Assembly: GCA_025529335.1 (NCBI GenBank)
Contig: JAMYHX010000104.1
Coordinates: 39,937 to 103,936, forward strand
Length of the DNA stretch: 64,000 bases
Origin: Rhizopus sp. PT2906
Lineage: Eukaryota; Mucoromycota; Mucoromycetes; Mucorales; Rhizopodaceae
Reading direction: 5' to 3'
The translations under genes were made by a program, and so were the position numbers. The notes below the pieces were generated by a model. It worked only from the letters and a program-made list of their open reading frames with translations, was not told the DNA's origin and did no database searches. Below, piece after piece: positions 10,333 through 22,433 of this stretch (position 1 is its first letter; each line of letters starts with the position of its first letter).

Positions 10333-10914
10333 TTATTTGAGTTCAGCCAAAGCCTTCTTGAGTTCTTCACTGTCATGATCAAACCTCAGACCAGTTGAGA
10401 ATGCATCAGCTGCTTCCTGAAGTCTGCCTAGACCAACAAGAGCCTTTCCCTTTCTAAACCAGCCTTTACTCCACTCGCGCTTCAAACGTGTCACTGCCTC
10501 AGCATCGACGTAAGCCTCTACATAATTCTTTAGTGATAGATGAGCAGCCGATCTATTACTCAAGATAGGTGCCAACTCTTCTCTGACAAATTGAAAGGCA
10601 AGAGGCTCCCAAAGAGGACGAGACCAGGCAAGGTCGACAGCCATACCATAGAAACGAATAGCCTCACCAAAGTTAGCTTGTTTAAAAAACTTGTTGCCTT
10701 CTTCCTTGAGACGAGTCACTTGAGCATTACGTGTTGGGTTAGGTGCATTAGGTGGTGGCAATTCCTTCACTTGTTTTAACGTAGCAGCTAAAGCGTTATG
10801 CTCTGTCCAATCCACTTGACATCTGCTACACTTTTCTAAGCTATGTTCTTTGCATAGAATTCTGTCACCGTCGTTAGATGTTGTTACTTCAGGCTGTAAA
10901 TAAAGAGTGGCCAT
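10333..10914 (-). CDS. SEC72: Translocation protein Sec72 (TPR protein of the Sec62/63 complex)
   Basis: A single exon of 193 residues. The start has a short hydrophobic lead (MATLYLQPEV), then CKEHSLEKCSRCQVDW, a Cys/His pattern seen near the start of fungal Sec72, and LPPPNAPNP before the TPRs. Residues about 65-190 form three TPR units: KEEGNKFFKQANFGEAIRFY, SNRSAAHLSLKNYVEAYVDA, and WSKGWFRKGKALVGLGRLQE. Sec72 sits on the cytosolic face of the ER with Sec62, Sec63 and Sec71 and assists post-translational translocation, with its TPRs able to bind Hsp70 tails. Length matches the family. It is convergent with NSP1 and divergent from NAA40, sharing a 389-bp upstream region. Confidence 0.88.
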   Translation of the reverse strand: MATLYLQPEVTTSNDGDRILCKEHSLEKCSRCQVDWTEHNALAATLKQVKELPPPNAPNPTRNAQVTRLKEEGNKFFKQANFGEAIRFYGMAVDLAWSRPLWEPLAFQFVREELAPILSNRSAAHLSLKNYVEAYVDAEAVTRLKREWSKGWFRKGKALVGLGRLQEAADAFSTGLRFDHDSEELKKALAELK

Positions 10915-11303
10915 GGTATGTACGAGATGAAGAAAGAGAGGAAAAAAAAAAAAGACATTATTTGTAAATTATATAATTTTTGGTCCCGCTTGAAGTGAGT
11001 AACATTCTCTCATTTGTGTATGTGTATGTTCTGATGCCAACAACTAAGGTAAATATTCCCTTGCTCTTCTTCCTTCGTTTTCTAGTGTGCGTGTAATTAA
11101 AAAAGTATACATGTATCATAAACAGTGTGAGCGAGATAGTCTCATCTCTAGAGTTAATCAGGTACAGAAAGCCAGTAGTTTAAGAAAATAGCGTCAAATA
11201 ACGTTTGAAAAAGGAACCAAACCTCGTATGCTTTCTTGAATCACCTATTGTATATAAAAGGTAAACTATAGGACACAGTTTAAGTAAAAAGCCTTATGTA
11301 AGA
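10915..11303. promoter_or_regulatory. Divergent promoter region SEC72 / NAA40
   Basis: The 389 bp lie between head-to-head starts. A TATATAAA at 11251-11258 lies 46 bp upstream of the NAA40 ATG and is a plausible TATA element. A poly-A/G-rich stretch directly precedes the SEC72 start. Confidence 0.45.
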
Positions 11304-12113
11304 ATGAATAGCAAAGACCTAGATCTTGTGATCGATTACTACTCTATTGATGAGTTGCCTCAGACATTACGCGATTGGACCTTTAATCTTGTCAAACAGA
11401 ACTTATACAACATGTAAAATGTCTCTTTATAAGCTGTTCATAATTAATATGTCCAATAGGTATATCAATTCCAACGACGGCTGGAGCGATGAAGGGAAAA
11501 AGAAAGAAATGTTCGCACCAGAGGCCAGATATCTCGTAGCTCGATCAGCCACGAATGCAGATGATTTGAAGGGTTTTTTATTATTCCAAATGGTCCAAGA
11601 GGAAACAATGGATGATGATGTTATGGCCAATTGCGCTTACTGGTATAATAATCAGACTGTACTATAGAAAATTTTGTTTTCTTCCTCTCTGATACGCGTT
11701 TTATTGCATTAGTTATGAAATACAGTTGATAGAAGGCGCTAGGAGCCAAGGCTTAGGTGAGTTTTTTATGAGTTTATTGGATCAAATAGGAAGCTATTGG
11801 AAAATGGATAAGGTCATGTTGACAGTATTTAAAGGTAAAAGAGATGGGAAATGCAATTATGTTGAGTATATGTCTAAACCCCCCCCCACTTTAACAGCCA
11901 ATAAGGGTGCTTTTAGATTTTATACAGAGAAATTAGGGTAAGTCAATGTGTCAAACGAAGGGAAGAAATAACAGAACTCACACATGTATTAGATTTGAAC
12001 TGGATGAAATTTCGCCTGGGGCATGCTTACCAAGATACAAGGCAAAGCATTTTGATTATGAACTATTAAGCAAACCTTGTCAGGCAGATAGAAAGAAAAA
12101 AGAACAAGAGTAA
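11304..12113 (+). CDS. NAA40: N-alpha-acetyltransferase 40 (NatD)
   Basis: Five exons join in frame: 11304-11413, 11460-11642, 11713-11834, 11898-11937 and 11993-12113, giving 191 residues. The sequence follows human NAA40 closely in order: LRDWTFNLVKQNLYNMY, the NDGWSDEGKKKEM helix, ARYLVA, the CYEIQL strand, the acetyl-CoA-binding loop RSQGLGEFF, KVMLTVFKANKGAFRFY, and FELDEISPG. NatD is a GNAT enzyme that acetylates the N-terminal serine of histones H4 and H2A. The protein lacks the roughly 40-residue N-terminal extension of animal NatD. An in-frame stop lies upstream of the chosen ATG, but a short 5' exon ending near 11270 cannot be excluded. The C-terminus is Lys/Glu-rich. Confidence 0.9.
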
Positions 12114-12330
12114 CTTGACCTGTAAATAACATTTTAAAGGATATCAAATGAATAAACATTACACCATGACATACGCTTTTTTTTGCCCTCTTTGTGCCCG
12201 GATGTACTACTGTTCCCGCGATACCATATTCTTTTTGTAATCCTTTTACTAACAGAGAAAGAAAGAGATTGAGAATAAAAATATTTTTATATGAGAGGGC
12301 TGGTGAACCAATGTTCCAAGTTTATTTAAG

Positions 12331-12743
12331 ATGTATACTACGCGCACGAGGAAATCCACGAGAAGGTTAATACTACGTGCTTACTCTAGGAGTTACCTGC
12401 GATGCCAACTTTACAACTTCACACTACCAAACTCGCTATCGAGCCTAAGTCTGCCCAATGGAATATTCTTTATGAAGTTTCATCATAACTACACTTGAAT
12501 AATATTGGTTCTTTGCTGGTCAACTGACAACATAAAATTAGAATACAGCAATAACCACATTTCTTTATCTCTTCTTGAAAAGATAAATTCGTATTCTACA
12601 TCAACAAGCATGGAAAGACATTTGCTCCTGAACAAGCTTAACGTGACATTGCACATTGAAAAGTTTCGTTGACGACATCAAAGATAGTGTCTGTAGCATT
12701 AGCCTATTTTTGGATTTCCTCGTGCGTGTAGCATGCACCTTCC
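12331..12743. repeat. Imperfect inverted repeat, arms about 47 bp
   Basis: The reverse complement of 12331-12380 aligns to 12691-12743 with about 36 of 47 identities, including the perfect core TGGATTTCCTCGTGCG. Most differences are transitions. The arms enclose about 310 bp. A related box is found near 34.0 and 34.4 kb. Confidence 0.7.
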
Positions 12744-13255
12744 ATAATAGCGAAGCGATGCTTGTAAGCCAGTAACCAAAGAGTTGCCAGTAGGGATATG
12801 AAGGAGATCCAATTGAACTCTGGTAAGGGATAATGCATCTTCGCGGTCAGAAGTGGAGACGTGGTAATTGATACCATTAATACATACACCATCGGAAAGG
12901 GCTACTTGGCGGTGTGCAGCATGAACAAACAAAACTTCAATGAACAAATCTGCATTTGGTTGTGACTGATGCGCTTGACCCCATCGATGTCTTCCATCTG
13001 ATCTCGAATGACCCGGTATGCTTCATGGCGTGATTTAAACAACAGTCGAGAAAAAAAGTAAACTACTGCACTAGGTGTGAGAGCCTGCTGGACGATCGCT
13101 GTAGCTCGACGATTGAAGAGTTGATCTGACAATTCAAGGCCCTCATGGATGACATGAGGGGTGGGCTTCAAATGGTCAGCATTTTGAGCTTGCTTTCGGC
13201 AGATCGTAACAACATTCTTTGTAAGGCCTTTAGGCAGATGAGGAGATGAAATCAA
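12331..13255 (-). mobile_element. Decayed mobile-element ORF fragment (ORF1/gag-like)
   Basis: Two overlapping minus frames (13255-12902 and 12947-12699) together read like one interrupted protein: a Leu/Arg-rich part, then DGVCINGINYHVST and a segment ending ARGNPKIG. A second copy of the last segment is present on the plus strand at 12331-12380 (reading ARGNPRE), in inverted orientation. Frame breaks, absence of an ATG-to-stop gene and the duplicated piece suggest a dead transposable element, most like the first ORF of a LINE or a gag. The family is inferred from style only; no zinc knuckle or enzyme motif is visible. Confidence 0.35.
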
Positions 13256-13499
13256 GATCCTGGTGTCGATCTGTACTTGGTGATGGCGAAAAGCTTTGAT
13301 TGACTAGATCTTCGTGTAATATATGGATACACGGAAGAGTCTACAATAATCAGTCTATATTTTTTGTATGAAGGTAGGTGGACACAATTCCACCAATCAA
13401 TCATTATCAGAGAAAGTAAGAACATATATCCGAAATCACATGATGGTCACGTGAAATTTTGGAGTTATATAATTTTAATATTTAAAAAAGAAAACAGAG

Positions 13500-13572
13500 G
13501 CGGGTATAGCTCAGCTGGGAGAGCGTTAGACTGAAGATCTAAAGGTCGGGTGTTCGATCCACCCTAGCCGCA
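13500..13572 (+). tRNA. tRNA-Phe (anticodon GAA), no intron
   Basis: A complete cloverleaf: acceptor GCGGGTA/TAGCCGC plus discriminator A, D arm GCTC...GAGC, anticodon arm TTAGA-CTGAAGA-TCTAA with GAA at the centre, and T arm GGGTG-TTCGATC-CACCC. CCA is not encoded, as in eukaryotes. One acceptor pair (position 5:68) is a G-G mismatch. A T5 run at 13623-13627 could serve as Pol III terminator about 50 bp downstream. Confidence 0.93.
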
Positions 13573-14115
13573 TAACATTGAAGATCCCTTTCCATTTGTA
13601 AAGAAGGAAAGGGTTCAAAGTATTTTTATTTTGTTTTTTGATGTTACACAAAGTTTATGTTGTAACCTTTTGGACGAATTTGGTAGCCATGTGCCACAAG
13701 ATCAATACGAAAATTTCGTATAAACGAAATTTTCATATTGTAACGAAAGCGGAGTTGAAACTGATGAATTTCGTGACCCTCACGAACTTCATGACCCGTA
13801 CGAAGTTCAATCAAACTAAACTTAATATTTTTAGTATAAATATGTTTAATATTTTTAAATAAATCAATCAGTTCAGTTATCAGTTAGTTCAATTCTCAGT
13901 ATAACTCACTCAACCTTATATTCTTTTATTTAAACTCTTTACTTTCTAATACATTTGGTATTCTAAAGTACTTTTATTATTCTTTTATACTTTTATTTTT
14001 CTTTCATCACCTTTATCTACCGATACGCTTACCTTGAAGCCCTGTATCAGTAGGATTTACTTTTATTTTTACTTTTACTCTTATATAACACTAGTTATTT
14101 CTTTTGATTTATTAA

Positions 14116-14129
14116 GATCTGGTGGTCAC
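14116..14129 (+). repeat. 14-bp box, copy 1
   Basis: GATCTGGTGGTCAC, identical to copies at 14697 and 15086. It is the likely LTR end plus primer-binding site of the first LTR-like unit. Confidence 0.85.
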
Positions 14130-14696
14130 GCGACAGAAACTCTTATATAACTCAAAATACACTCAAGCCAATATCGGATCAAACCCCTTTTTACAATATA
14201 TTTGAAATTTTCATATTTTTGAAAATATCGATATTCAAAGAGTAGTCCTGATGTACGTTCAAAAACATATAAATAACCTTGGTCCTTGCCTCTCCTTGTC
14301 AACATCATTCAATTCAATTCAATTCAATTCAAAAAAAATACAAAAAAATAAATCAACATATTGAATCAACCCCCTGATACCCTTTTTGGTATCTTGTACT
14401 CTGCATGTCTTATGCAAGTTTTTATGATTTATCATTTATGAATTTATCATTTATCATATATCATTTATTATTTATCATTTATCATTTATTTTATATCGCA
14501 TATTTACTTATCCAAATAGTATAAATATCCCCAAATCATTCTCGAAATAAACAACATCTTAAGACTTAATCTTCTGACCACAATAACTTTTCTTATATCT
14601 TAAGCAACATTTTGCTTATATAACTTCTTTATTTTATCTTTTTACTTTATCACTCAAGACTTAGCATTATATTGCTCTATATTGATCTTATATAAA

Positions 14697-14710
14697 GATC
14701 TGGTGGTCAC
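14697..14710 (+). repeat. 14-bp box, copy 2
   Basis: GATCTGGTGGTCAC, identical to copies 1 and 3. The flanking sequences differ on the 3' side (TACAATAAC here). Confidence 0.85.
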
Positions 14711-15085
14711 TACAATAACAAATCCTACTTACAAAACTTACTTTTAACCTTACTACTAACACTTTTCCCCTTACTAACACCCAATAACACCATAATTGAT
14801 ACTTTTTGGGCTGCGAGATTAAGGTTTGCCCATTTAACGTTTGAACCATAAATGAAATGAACCTTATATCGACCAACTTTATTTTTAACAGGTATAAAAG
14901 GCATTGTCCTTTTCATTTTTCAAAGAATCATTCAATAAATCACTTACGATTTGAATCACAGCCTTTTCTTTTTATTTTTATCTTTTATTTACTTCTGAAC
15001 AATCCAAACAAGTGGATTCTGGAACCTCTTTATCTTCTTTATTATTCCTTTTACTTTGTACAACTCAGTCTGATCAACTTTACAC

Positions 15086-15099
15086 GATCTGGTGGTCAC
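15086..15099 (+). repeat. 14-bp box, copy 3
   Basis: GATCTGGTGGTCAC, 389 bp after copy 2, followed by ACATCGAAC. Confidence 0.85.
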
Positions 15100-15870
15100 A
15101 CATCGAACTTTGTTGTGGATACTTAAGGATTATAGCAATAAACATAGAATGATTATAGTCATGTTAAGCATAACCTGAGATTCAATGCATTAATCCCAAT
15201 TCAGGGCTGCATAACCTTGATTAGATTTTATTGTATTCAATGGTATACTTCTTTGGTACATAATAACTGATATAGCCAAGAAGAGCATATTACCTGTTAC
15301 TGCGCACTGGGTAAATAATATTTACTTGACAACCGTTGCTAGGCTATGGTGTGATTTGATCTCGATCCAATTACATTGCTCAGGGTCAAATGCAGTTAGC
15401 GTTGGACCCTAATTGCTATTGTTATCTCCGTTTGGAAAATTTTATATCTGATTCAGTAAGGCAGGTACATTTAATGATCCAATAGGGTCAAGAACAAACA
15501 GGAAGATACTTTAGACGAATTGATCGTAATTACTACCTATGAATAAGGATTATTAATTATTCCAGGTTAGCCAGGTTTACCCGTTGAAGAAAAAGTATAA
15601 ATAGAGGAAGATTTTTCATGTCAATAAAAGATATCATATTTTGTTATATTCTTTCAATAAGAGAATATACACAGTTCTAACAGTATTTCTGTCTTTTCTA
15701 TTCTACCCTACGTATTTTCCATTATCCCAAACAAACTTTTATTATAACTTTACCTTTTAAACACTTTTGATACGAACCCCAAGTCTTACAAAAGACTACG
15801 AACACACAAACTTCTATTTTTATTGTCTTTTACAACATACTCGAACCCAAGGTCTACAGAAATTACAATA

Positions 15871-17344
15871 ATCCTTTCGACGCTATTCTTCAATCTTTTT
15901 AGTATGATTTTACTCTTTGTAATTCTAATGTTCCATTGGAGTCACTAATAGACAAAATTAACAAAACAAATTATGTTATTTCTTCGTCTGAAGTCACTTA
16001 GTATCTGTGATTGATTGCTTTGGTTTGATCGCGAAAATTCATGTTCTTCAAATCGTTTTTTTTTTTTTTTTTTCACTAATCCACTGTGTAATTACGAGAT
16101 ATAAAAACAGCGAATTATGTACCTGCATATTTGTGTATAATTGTATATAACTGTATTTTCGAAATAAAAATTTCCTATAGTGAACCACAATAGCTTTGAA
16201 ATAGCTCAAACATTCTAAAAAATAAGCATTAAAGGATTGGTCCTCTTTAAATAGGACGCAATTCCCATTAACCTATTAAATACATGTAAATAATTTTTGT
16301 TGGTTTAAGAGACTTAAAAGTAAATGGCAAATTTAATTAAAAATCCAATGCAAATAGTAAATGTAAAAATGTAGTAAATCATAAAAAGCAAGCCTGCCGC
16401 ATATAATTACAATTTTTGGATTAAAAAAGATAAAAATAATTATCTGTGCTTTCTTTTATGAGTAATATTGATTCCAATCATCTTGTATAAAAGAATATTG
16501 ATTTTCACTTAAATGACATAGTTTCAGCATTAAATTATTCTCTCTACTGTCATAATTAATTACTATAACATCTTGAAAAATGATTATACAAGTGCCTTCC
16601 TTAAAATCAACTCTTCATTCGTTTAAATATGTTTTTATTTTCCCTACAATGTTTTTTTAAAAGAAAAAAAAAACACTATCAGAGGATTACTCTGTAGAGT
16701 AATAGAACCAAAGAAAGTTTTCTCTTTTTTTTTTTTTTTTTTTTGGTAATTATAATTGTATTATTTTAATTTACAAAATTCTCTTGATAAATTTTCTTTT
16801 GATTTATCATATTACACTTTTATTGTTGTTTAAAACGCATCAAACATGATAGCGGCTGAATGTCATTCGAACCTTGGCTTGCTTTTGTACTTTTAAGCAC
16901 GTTTGACTCAAATTGTATTATCTTCTTCGAAAATATATTATAGCTTAGTAGTATGAATGGGTAATTGTTTTAAAATTCAATAAAACAAGCATAATTAGTA
17001 ATATAGTAAGCGTAATTCAAAGCGTAACACATTGAGTTGCTAGAGTAGAAAGTTATAGTACAAAGTCCACTTGATAACATTGTAAATTATTCAATAAACA
17101 ACAAACAACAAACTAATGACGCATCTCAAAGCGCACGATGCCTTTTATTTTAAGCAACCAAAAAAAAAGGAATGTTTAATAAGCAAAGTATACCATTTTA
17201 TTGAACAATGACTTCGCTATTAAAGGTGGCACATATGTTATAGCAACCTTACATTTGATTATTCTCAGCAATTATAGTGCTATGTTGGCTATAAAAGAGT
17301 GTATTAACAGGCTGTAGAAAAATCAAGTGCAATTCTATTTCTTA
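15871..17344. other. AT-rich non-coding region
   Basis: About 1.5 kb of very AT-rich sequence with long T runs (near 16055 and 16725-16744). No frame, RNA structure or repeat family recognised. It separates the LTR-like cluster from the RAD50 stop. Confidence 0.5.
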
Positions 17345-20300
17345 CTAAGCATCTTTCTTTATACGATACTGCTGTCCAGTTATATCATAGCGAGCAAGGT
17401 ATTCCACGAATTCTTCATCATGCGTAATAATCACAAACTGGAAATTGCGTTGAGTTCGTTTTCTTGAAATAAGTCTATGTAATTGCTATATGTAAACGAG
17501 TATATACTATTTAAGGTTTACAATTTACCTTGCTAAACTTTCAGCCAAACTTTCAATATTCTCTCTGTCAAGGTTTGTAGTGGGTTCATCCAATGTAAAT
17601 ATACCACAGTTTATACAAAAGGTTTCTGCCAGTGCGAGCCTAATAATGATTGATGCTAATACCTTCTGGCCTGCACTACATCGGCCTCTCATGTTTAGCT
17701 CAGAGCCATTTTGAAACATCACTACCTATGTCAGCGTGTATTAGTAAATTCAAATATTAATCATGAGTTAAGGCATACTCTATAGTTGAATGTTCTATTA
17801 GCCGCAGACCCCTCGTTATCTGCACGTATTTCTATATAGTCAATATCTACAAGGAATTCAATTAGTACAAAAAATATTTTGATGCCTTTAGATAACAAAA
17901 AACCTCCTCCTTTGTATGTGCTCATCCATAAGCCTTTAATTGTCGTATTCAAATCTTCCATTTTTAATGAATGATATTTCATGATAGCCGCCTGCAGGAC
18001 TTTACTATATTTATCAAGATCAGAAACAGCGAGTTCTTTAGTCTTAACATCCAAAAACAGCTGCCCATAGCGTCCATCAACATCTGCATAATCATTTGAC
18101 AGTTCTGTTTCATATCTCCTAATCTGATCACGCATTTGAACAAGCTCACCCCTAATACTTCCACGCTAAAAATAAGTTAGATAGACAGGATGAATTTCTT
18201 ATTTATATTGCTTACCTTATCAATTAAATTAGTTTCTTCATCTTGCGCTTTTTGTAATTGTTCTGTTAAAGCCGAAACATCAGTGCTTCCTTGTTTCTCT
18301 TCTAGCTCACGTAATTCATCTTCGCATGTAGCAAGCTCTGCTTGCATTTCTCTGTATTTGATTTGATCTTGTAAGTCACGCTCTATGCCTCGCCTTTCTG
18401 ATTCATCCTTTTCCAGTGCGTTAATTCTGTCTGTTGTTTCAGTTATCTGACTCTTTAATCTATCAATCAATTTTTGAAGCTCAGTACATTGCTCCATTGC
18501 ACTTTCAAGTTTAGCAGAGCCAGAAGTGGCTTCATCTCTAATTTTAGGAATATTAGTATAAGCCTGTGTTTAGAAATATTCTAACCAAAATCTATACCTC
18601 GAGATACGACGGTTGAGCTCATCAAGTCGCTCAATATATCGCATAAATATATTTTGTTCGGCAACAGTATTTTCTTCAGCTATACGCCACTCGCCCATGG
18701 CATTTTCGTGTGCAGCAGCAGTTTCTTCAACTTGAGCTTCAAGAGGGGGTATATCTTTTTCAATTTTCTACAGAATGTGAATATACATGAGCAAGAATGA
18801 ACTTCAAATAATGCTTCTCTTTTTTTATATTAACCTTTAGTTCTTCTATATGTTCCTTTAAGTTCTCTTCGTATTCCTTTAGTTGCATTTCTACACCCAC
18901 TTTAAAATCTAGTTTATGCTGGCAATTGAGCAAGTTTTCACGAAAATCTCTTATGTTGTTTTCAACTGCTTGTATTTGACGACGAGAAAGATCTATATCG
19001 TCGTGTAGTCGTTTAATATCACGACGCACTGCTTGACTATATGCATCAATTATTAATATATGCTCTAATCTATAGTGAATATATATACCTTTTCATAGAT
19101 ATCTCTTCCATATCTTTTTGACAATCAGTCATTGTTCTTGTTGAGCCCATAAAGTTTAATTCATTTTCAAGCTCTGAAATATCCCTTTGAAGAGCGTTGG
19201 ATTCTTTCAGCAAACGTGTTATTTCCTCTGCAGTTTTCAACATATTGTCTATTTTGTTTGTATAGTTTTCTATTTCTATCAACTCAGCAGACGCCTAAGA
19301 GTACCAAGTTAAATAACAAGCAAAAACAATCCTGATTGCCTTTTTTTATCGTACCACATCTGCTCTATTTGAAGCATTTTCTTTTTCTTTTTCAAATTCT
19401 CCAAGGTTTTTCTCAAGGTTAGCAATGTCTTTATTCAATGTTTCAAGCTTAATATAGCTCCCTTGGGCTGCACGTAGTCGTATTCTCTTATCTTCATTTG
19501 TTTTCAGTTTATTGTTCAGTCTTTCTCTCTGGTCTGGAATTCTTTGCATTATAGTTTGTAATTTTCCTTGAAATGCGTCGTTCTCTACATCTTCATTAAA
19601 GCTTCTGGTACATAATGGACAGCATTTAGAGTTTTGTGCTCGTTCAAAGAATTTGCCATAAATCAGTTCAGCACCACGAATATTCGCAAGCTGCCTTTTT
19701 TTCAACACTATTAGTTGTTTTTCAATAAGAGTTACAAAAACTTACTCTTTTATATCTTCAATCGCCTTTTCATTCTGAGCCAAAGCTTCCATAAACTCAA
19801 TGTCTCCGCATGCAGCACGAATCGTAGCTTGATGTTCTAAGACAAATAATCAAATTTTAGTAATTCAAAAAAAGAAAAGAGGATCTTGTCTTGTACTTTC
19901 AATTTCTCGTTTTCTCACGGAAATATGATGCCTTGCAACCCCAATTTTACCATCTGCAGCAGAAGCCTCATTGTTTGCTTGGTTTCTAAGAGCTTTCAAG
20001 TCGTGTATATTCTTTTCTCTTTCTCTATAAAGCAAAAAAAATGGTGTGTTGAGAATCGCAAAGAAAACATGCTATTGTTTTATACCTTTTAAACGTCAAG
20101 AGTTCTCTTTCCAGGTCTTTCTTGGTCGGCTTTTTACCTATTATACTCTGAACGCTTTCTATACATTCTTCGTACCTGAAATATTTAAGTTAGTGGTACG
20201 TGACACAAAAGGCTGTAACATCCTTACAATCTATTTAAAATAAGCTCTTTTGATTCCTTTTCGGTGCGCTTCAATGACAGTTTAGCTGAAGAATCACTTT

Positions 20301-22187
20301 GTTTGCTTAATCTATTCATTTCATCGTTTAATTCAGAAGCTCTGTCGTCCAATTCTTTCAATTCGTTCTCTTTGTTCTGTAGCTTTTCTTTTACAGAATG
20401 ATCAATAGTAGCCTCTAGTTCCTTTAGCTTTTTTTGCTACACGTAAAAAAAAGGTGAATATTTTTTATTGTGAGTCACATGTTTCCTTATTATTTACTTC
20501 TCTTTCAACTCTTGCTTTTGCATCTTCAATTTCGCTTGTGGACACCTCAAATTCTAGCAATCTGTTTTTATGAGCTTGTATTTGTGTTTTATCATCTTCC
20601 TAAAATACTGCTGTTACATTTACCATATAAAGATTCAAAAATAAAGACTTACAATAAGCTTTGTCAAACGCTTTTTGCTTTCAATAATTGACAAGTGTCT
20701 GCTTCTCAGTAACTGAAGCTCATCAGAGAGCGTGTTTTGTTTTGTTAGAGCGGCAGTTTTATCTTTTTTCTGTTTTGTTTGAAGAGATGTAACGTGTTTT
20801 CTTAGAGAAGTTGCCACTTTTAGACCATCGTGTATAGACATAGACATCCCATGAGTTGAATTTATTTTTTCAATCAATTCAATACGTGTTTGAATCTGCT
20901 GCTCGATTTGTTCTTTTGCTGCCATTAATCTACCAATAGCTGTGTGCTTTTGCGATAGTTCGTCCTGTGCCGACTTTAACTTTCTTTCCAGTTTTGATTT
21001 TTCGCTCAAAAGCTCAGTTCTTTCTCCAGTGACTTTGCTTTCATTCATCTGATGATTTCTCAGCATTATCTTGAGTTCTTCTGTTGATTCTGATCGAGGT
21101 GTGATGGTATCTTTAATCGAATTGATTGTGCTCATATAAAAGTCTCTCTTGTTGATAATTTGCTGTATTTGATCCGTTGTCAAGTTAAAGTCCCGAAACG
21201 TGTCCTTGAGCCTGGTAACTTCCTGGTGGACTTGGTTAATTTTTGTATCTACCAAGTCAAGCGTATTCAGCTTTGCTGCTGTTTGCTGATTTAGCTGGGT
21301 CAGATTACTACGTATTCTCTTTGCTTTTTCAGTATCCGCTTTTAATGCATCCAAACGAACATTTCCAATCTTGATATTTTCGTGTAATTCCTTTTTTACG
21401 TCTTTGATATTATCAAGAGCCGCCTGATATTTCTTTGATGAAAATATCTCATCAAATCTCTTCTTTAGCACACCTGGTTCTGATAATGGCCAATTGCTTT
21501 CTTCTTGGTGACAGAATATCACATTATCCAATATAGCCTTTGGCACACCTAGATGAAGTGGTAATTCTGCATCCATATCGGCACATCGACTACTGATACT
21601 AAAGACCTATTATATTTTATTTATTATGAAAAACCGACCACGTATAGCATTTTTATTTTTTACCTCGCCTGTTTGATTATCATATCTTAATAGGGAGTTA
21701 TCAATTGATTTCAACGTAACTGAGGCTTTCTTTTTGGATACTGCCAGAGAACGACTGCAAATCATCTTTTCTCCATTGATATTATAAAACTTTAACTTTA
21801 CTTGTGCTTTCACTTCATTGGAGCCAGCAACCTTTTTTAATGCATATATGTTGTTAATGTCTCTCATTCGCGCAAACACATGCACACAGACGTGTGCTCC
21901 CTTTTTATATATATATATCGAACCTTTGGATCGTTTACAAATGCACCACCCTTACTGTTAGGTGGTTGATCACCTGTACATGCATAACGAAGGCACTCAA
22001 TGATTGTCTACACACAACATGTTATTGCTTCACAATTCAGAAAAAAGAAATGCTTTATTATTACAGTTTTTCCAGAGCCATTTGAGCCGACAATTACTGT
22101 AAGTGGTGAATTAAACTTTATGTAACTGGCTTCTTCAGGGCTGAATGAGCGAATGCCCAGTATAGCCATACTTTCTATTTGTGACAT
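17345..22187 (-). CDS. RAD50: DNA double-strand-break repair ATPase Rad50
   Basis: A multi-exon gene starting MSQIESMAILGIRSF at 22187. The Walker A motif GSNGSGKT ends exon 1 (22187-22065); exon 2 continues TIIECLRYACTGDQPPNSK. Then come VAGSNEVKAQVKLKF and the Q-loop region FCHQEESNWPLSEP. A very long coiled coil follows, with the zinc hook CCPLC near 19609-19624 at its apex. The return coiled coil leads to the C-terminal ATPase half: STYKGGDIDYIEIRAD, signature RGRCSAGQKVLASIIIRLA, Walker B IFTLDEPTTNLD and the switch HDEEF, ending KKDA. At least a dozen short introns are needed; each boundary I checked keeps frame. Rad50 forms the MRN/MRX complex with Mre11 and Nbs1/Xrs2, tethering broken ends and activating ATM. 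All catalytic motifs are intact. Confidence 0.95.
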
Positions 22188-22433
22188 GCTGATAAAGAAA
22201 ATAAAAAAGTAGCCATTTGCAGGAAATTCATGTAGCTACGCAAGTGATAAGCCACTGATAAAGGTTTATTACAACAATTTATTAAAAAACGTTGTTCAGA
22301 CAAATCACTTGTTTAAAAAGTGTGATTTAGAAAAGATAAAAATGAGAGGATAGAGAAAGCAGTGAAGAAAGGAAGGATAGTGCTTACACTCTTTTTTCTT
22401 TTGTATATGGATTTTTTTTTTTTTTCATGTCAA

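Larger units (their letters stand above)
13642..15870 (+). mobile_element. Cluster of LTR-retrotransposon-like fragments downstream of the tRNA
   Basis: At least three units share the same architecture: a TATA-type box (GTATAAATA near 13838, GTATAAATATCC near 14519, GTATAAAAGGC near 14893), then 180-280 bp of T/C-rich sequence, then the exact box GATCTGGTGGTCAC (14116, 14697, 15086). A fourth TATA-containing unit (near 15595) leads into a similar T/C-rich tract without the box. The first begins near a TGTTAC at 13642. This fits U3-R-U5 of solo or nested LTRs followed by a primer-binding site starting TGG. Internal simple repeats include (ATTCA)n at 14305-14331 and an ATTTATC-type tandem repeat at 14425-14491. 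No gag, protease, RT or integrase is seen. LTR elements targeting the neighbourhood of Pol III genes are well known (yeast Ty1 and Ty3). Confidence 0.5.
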
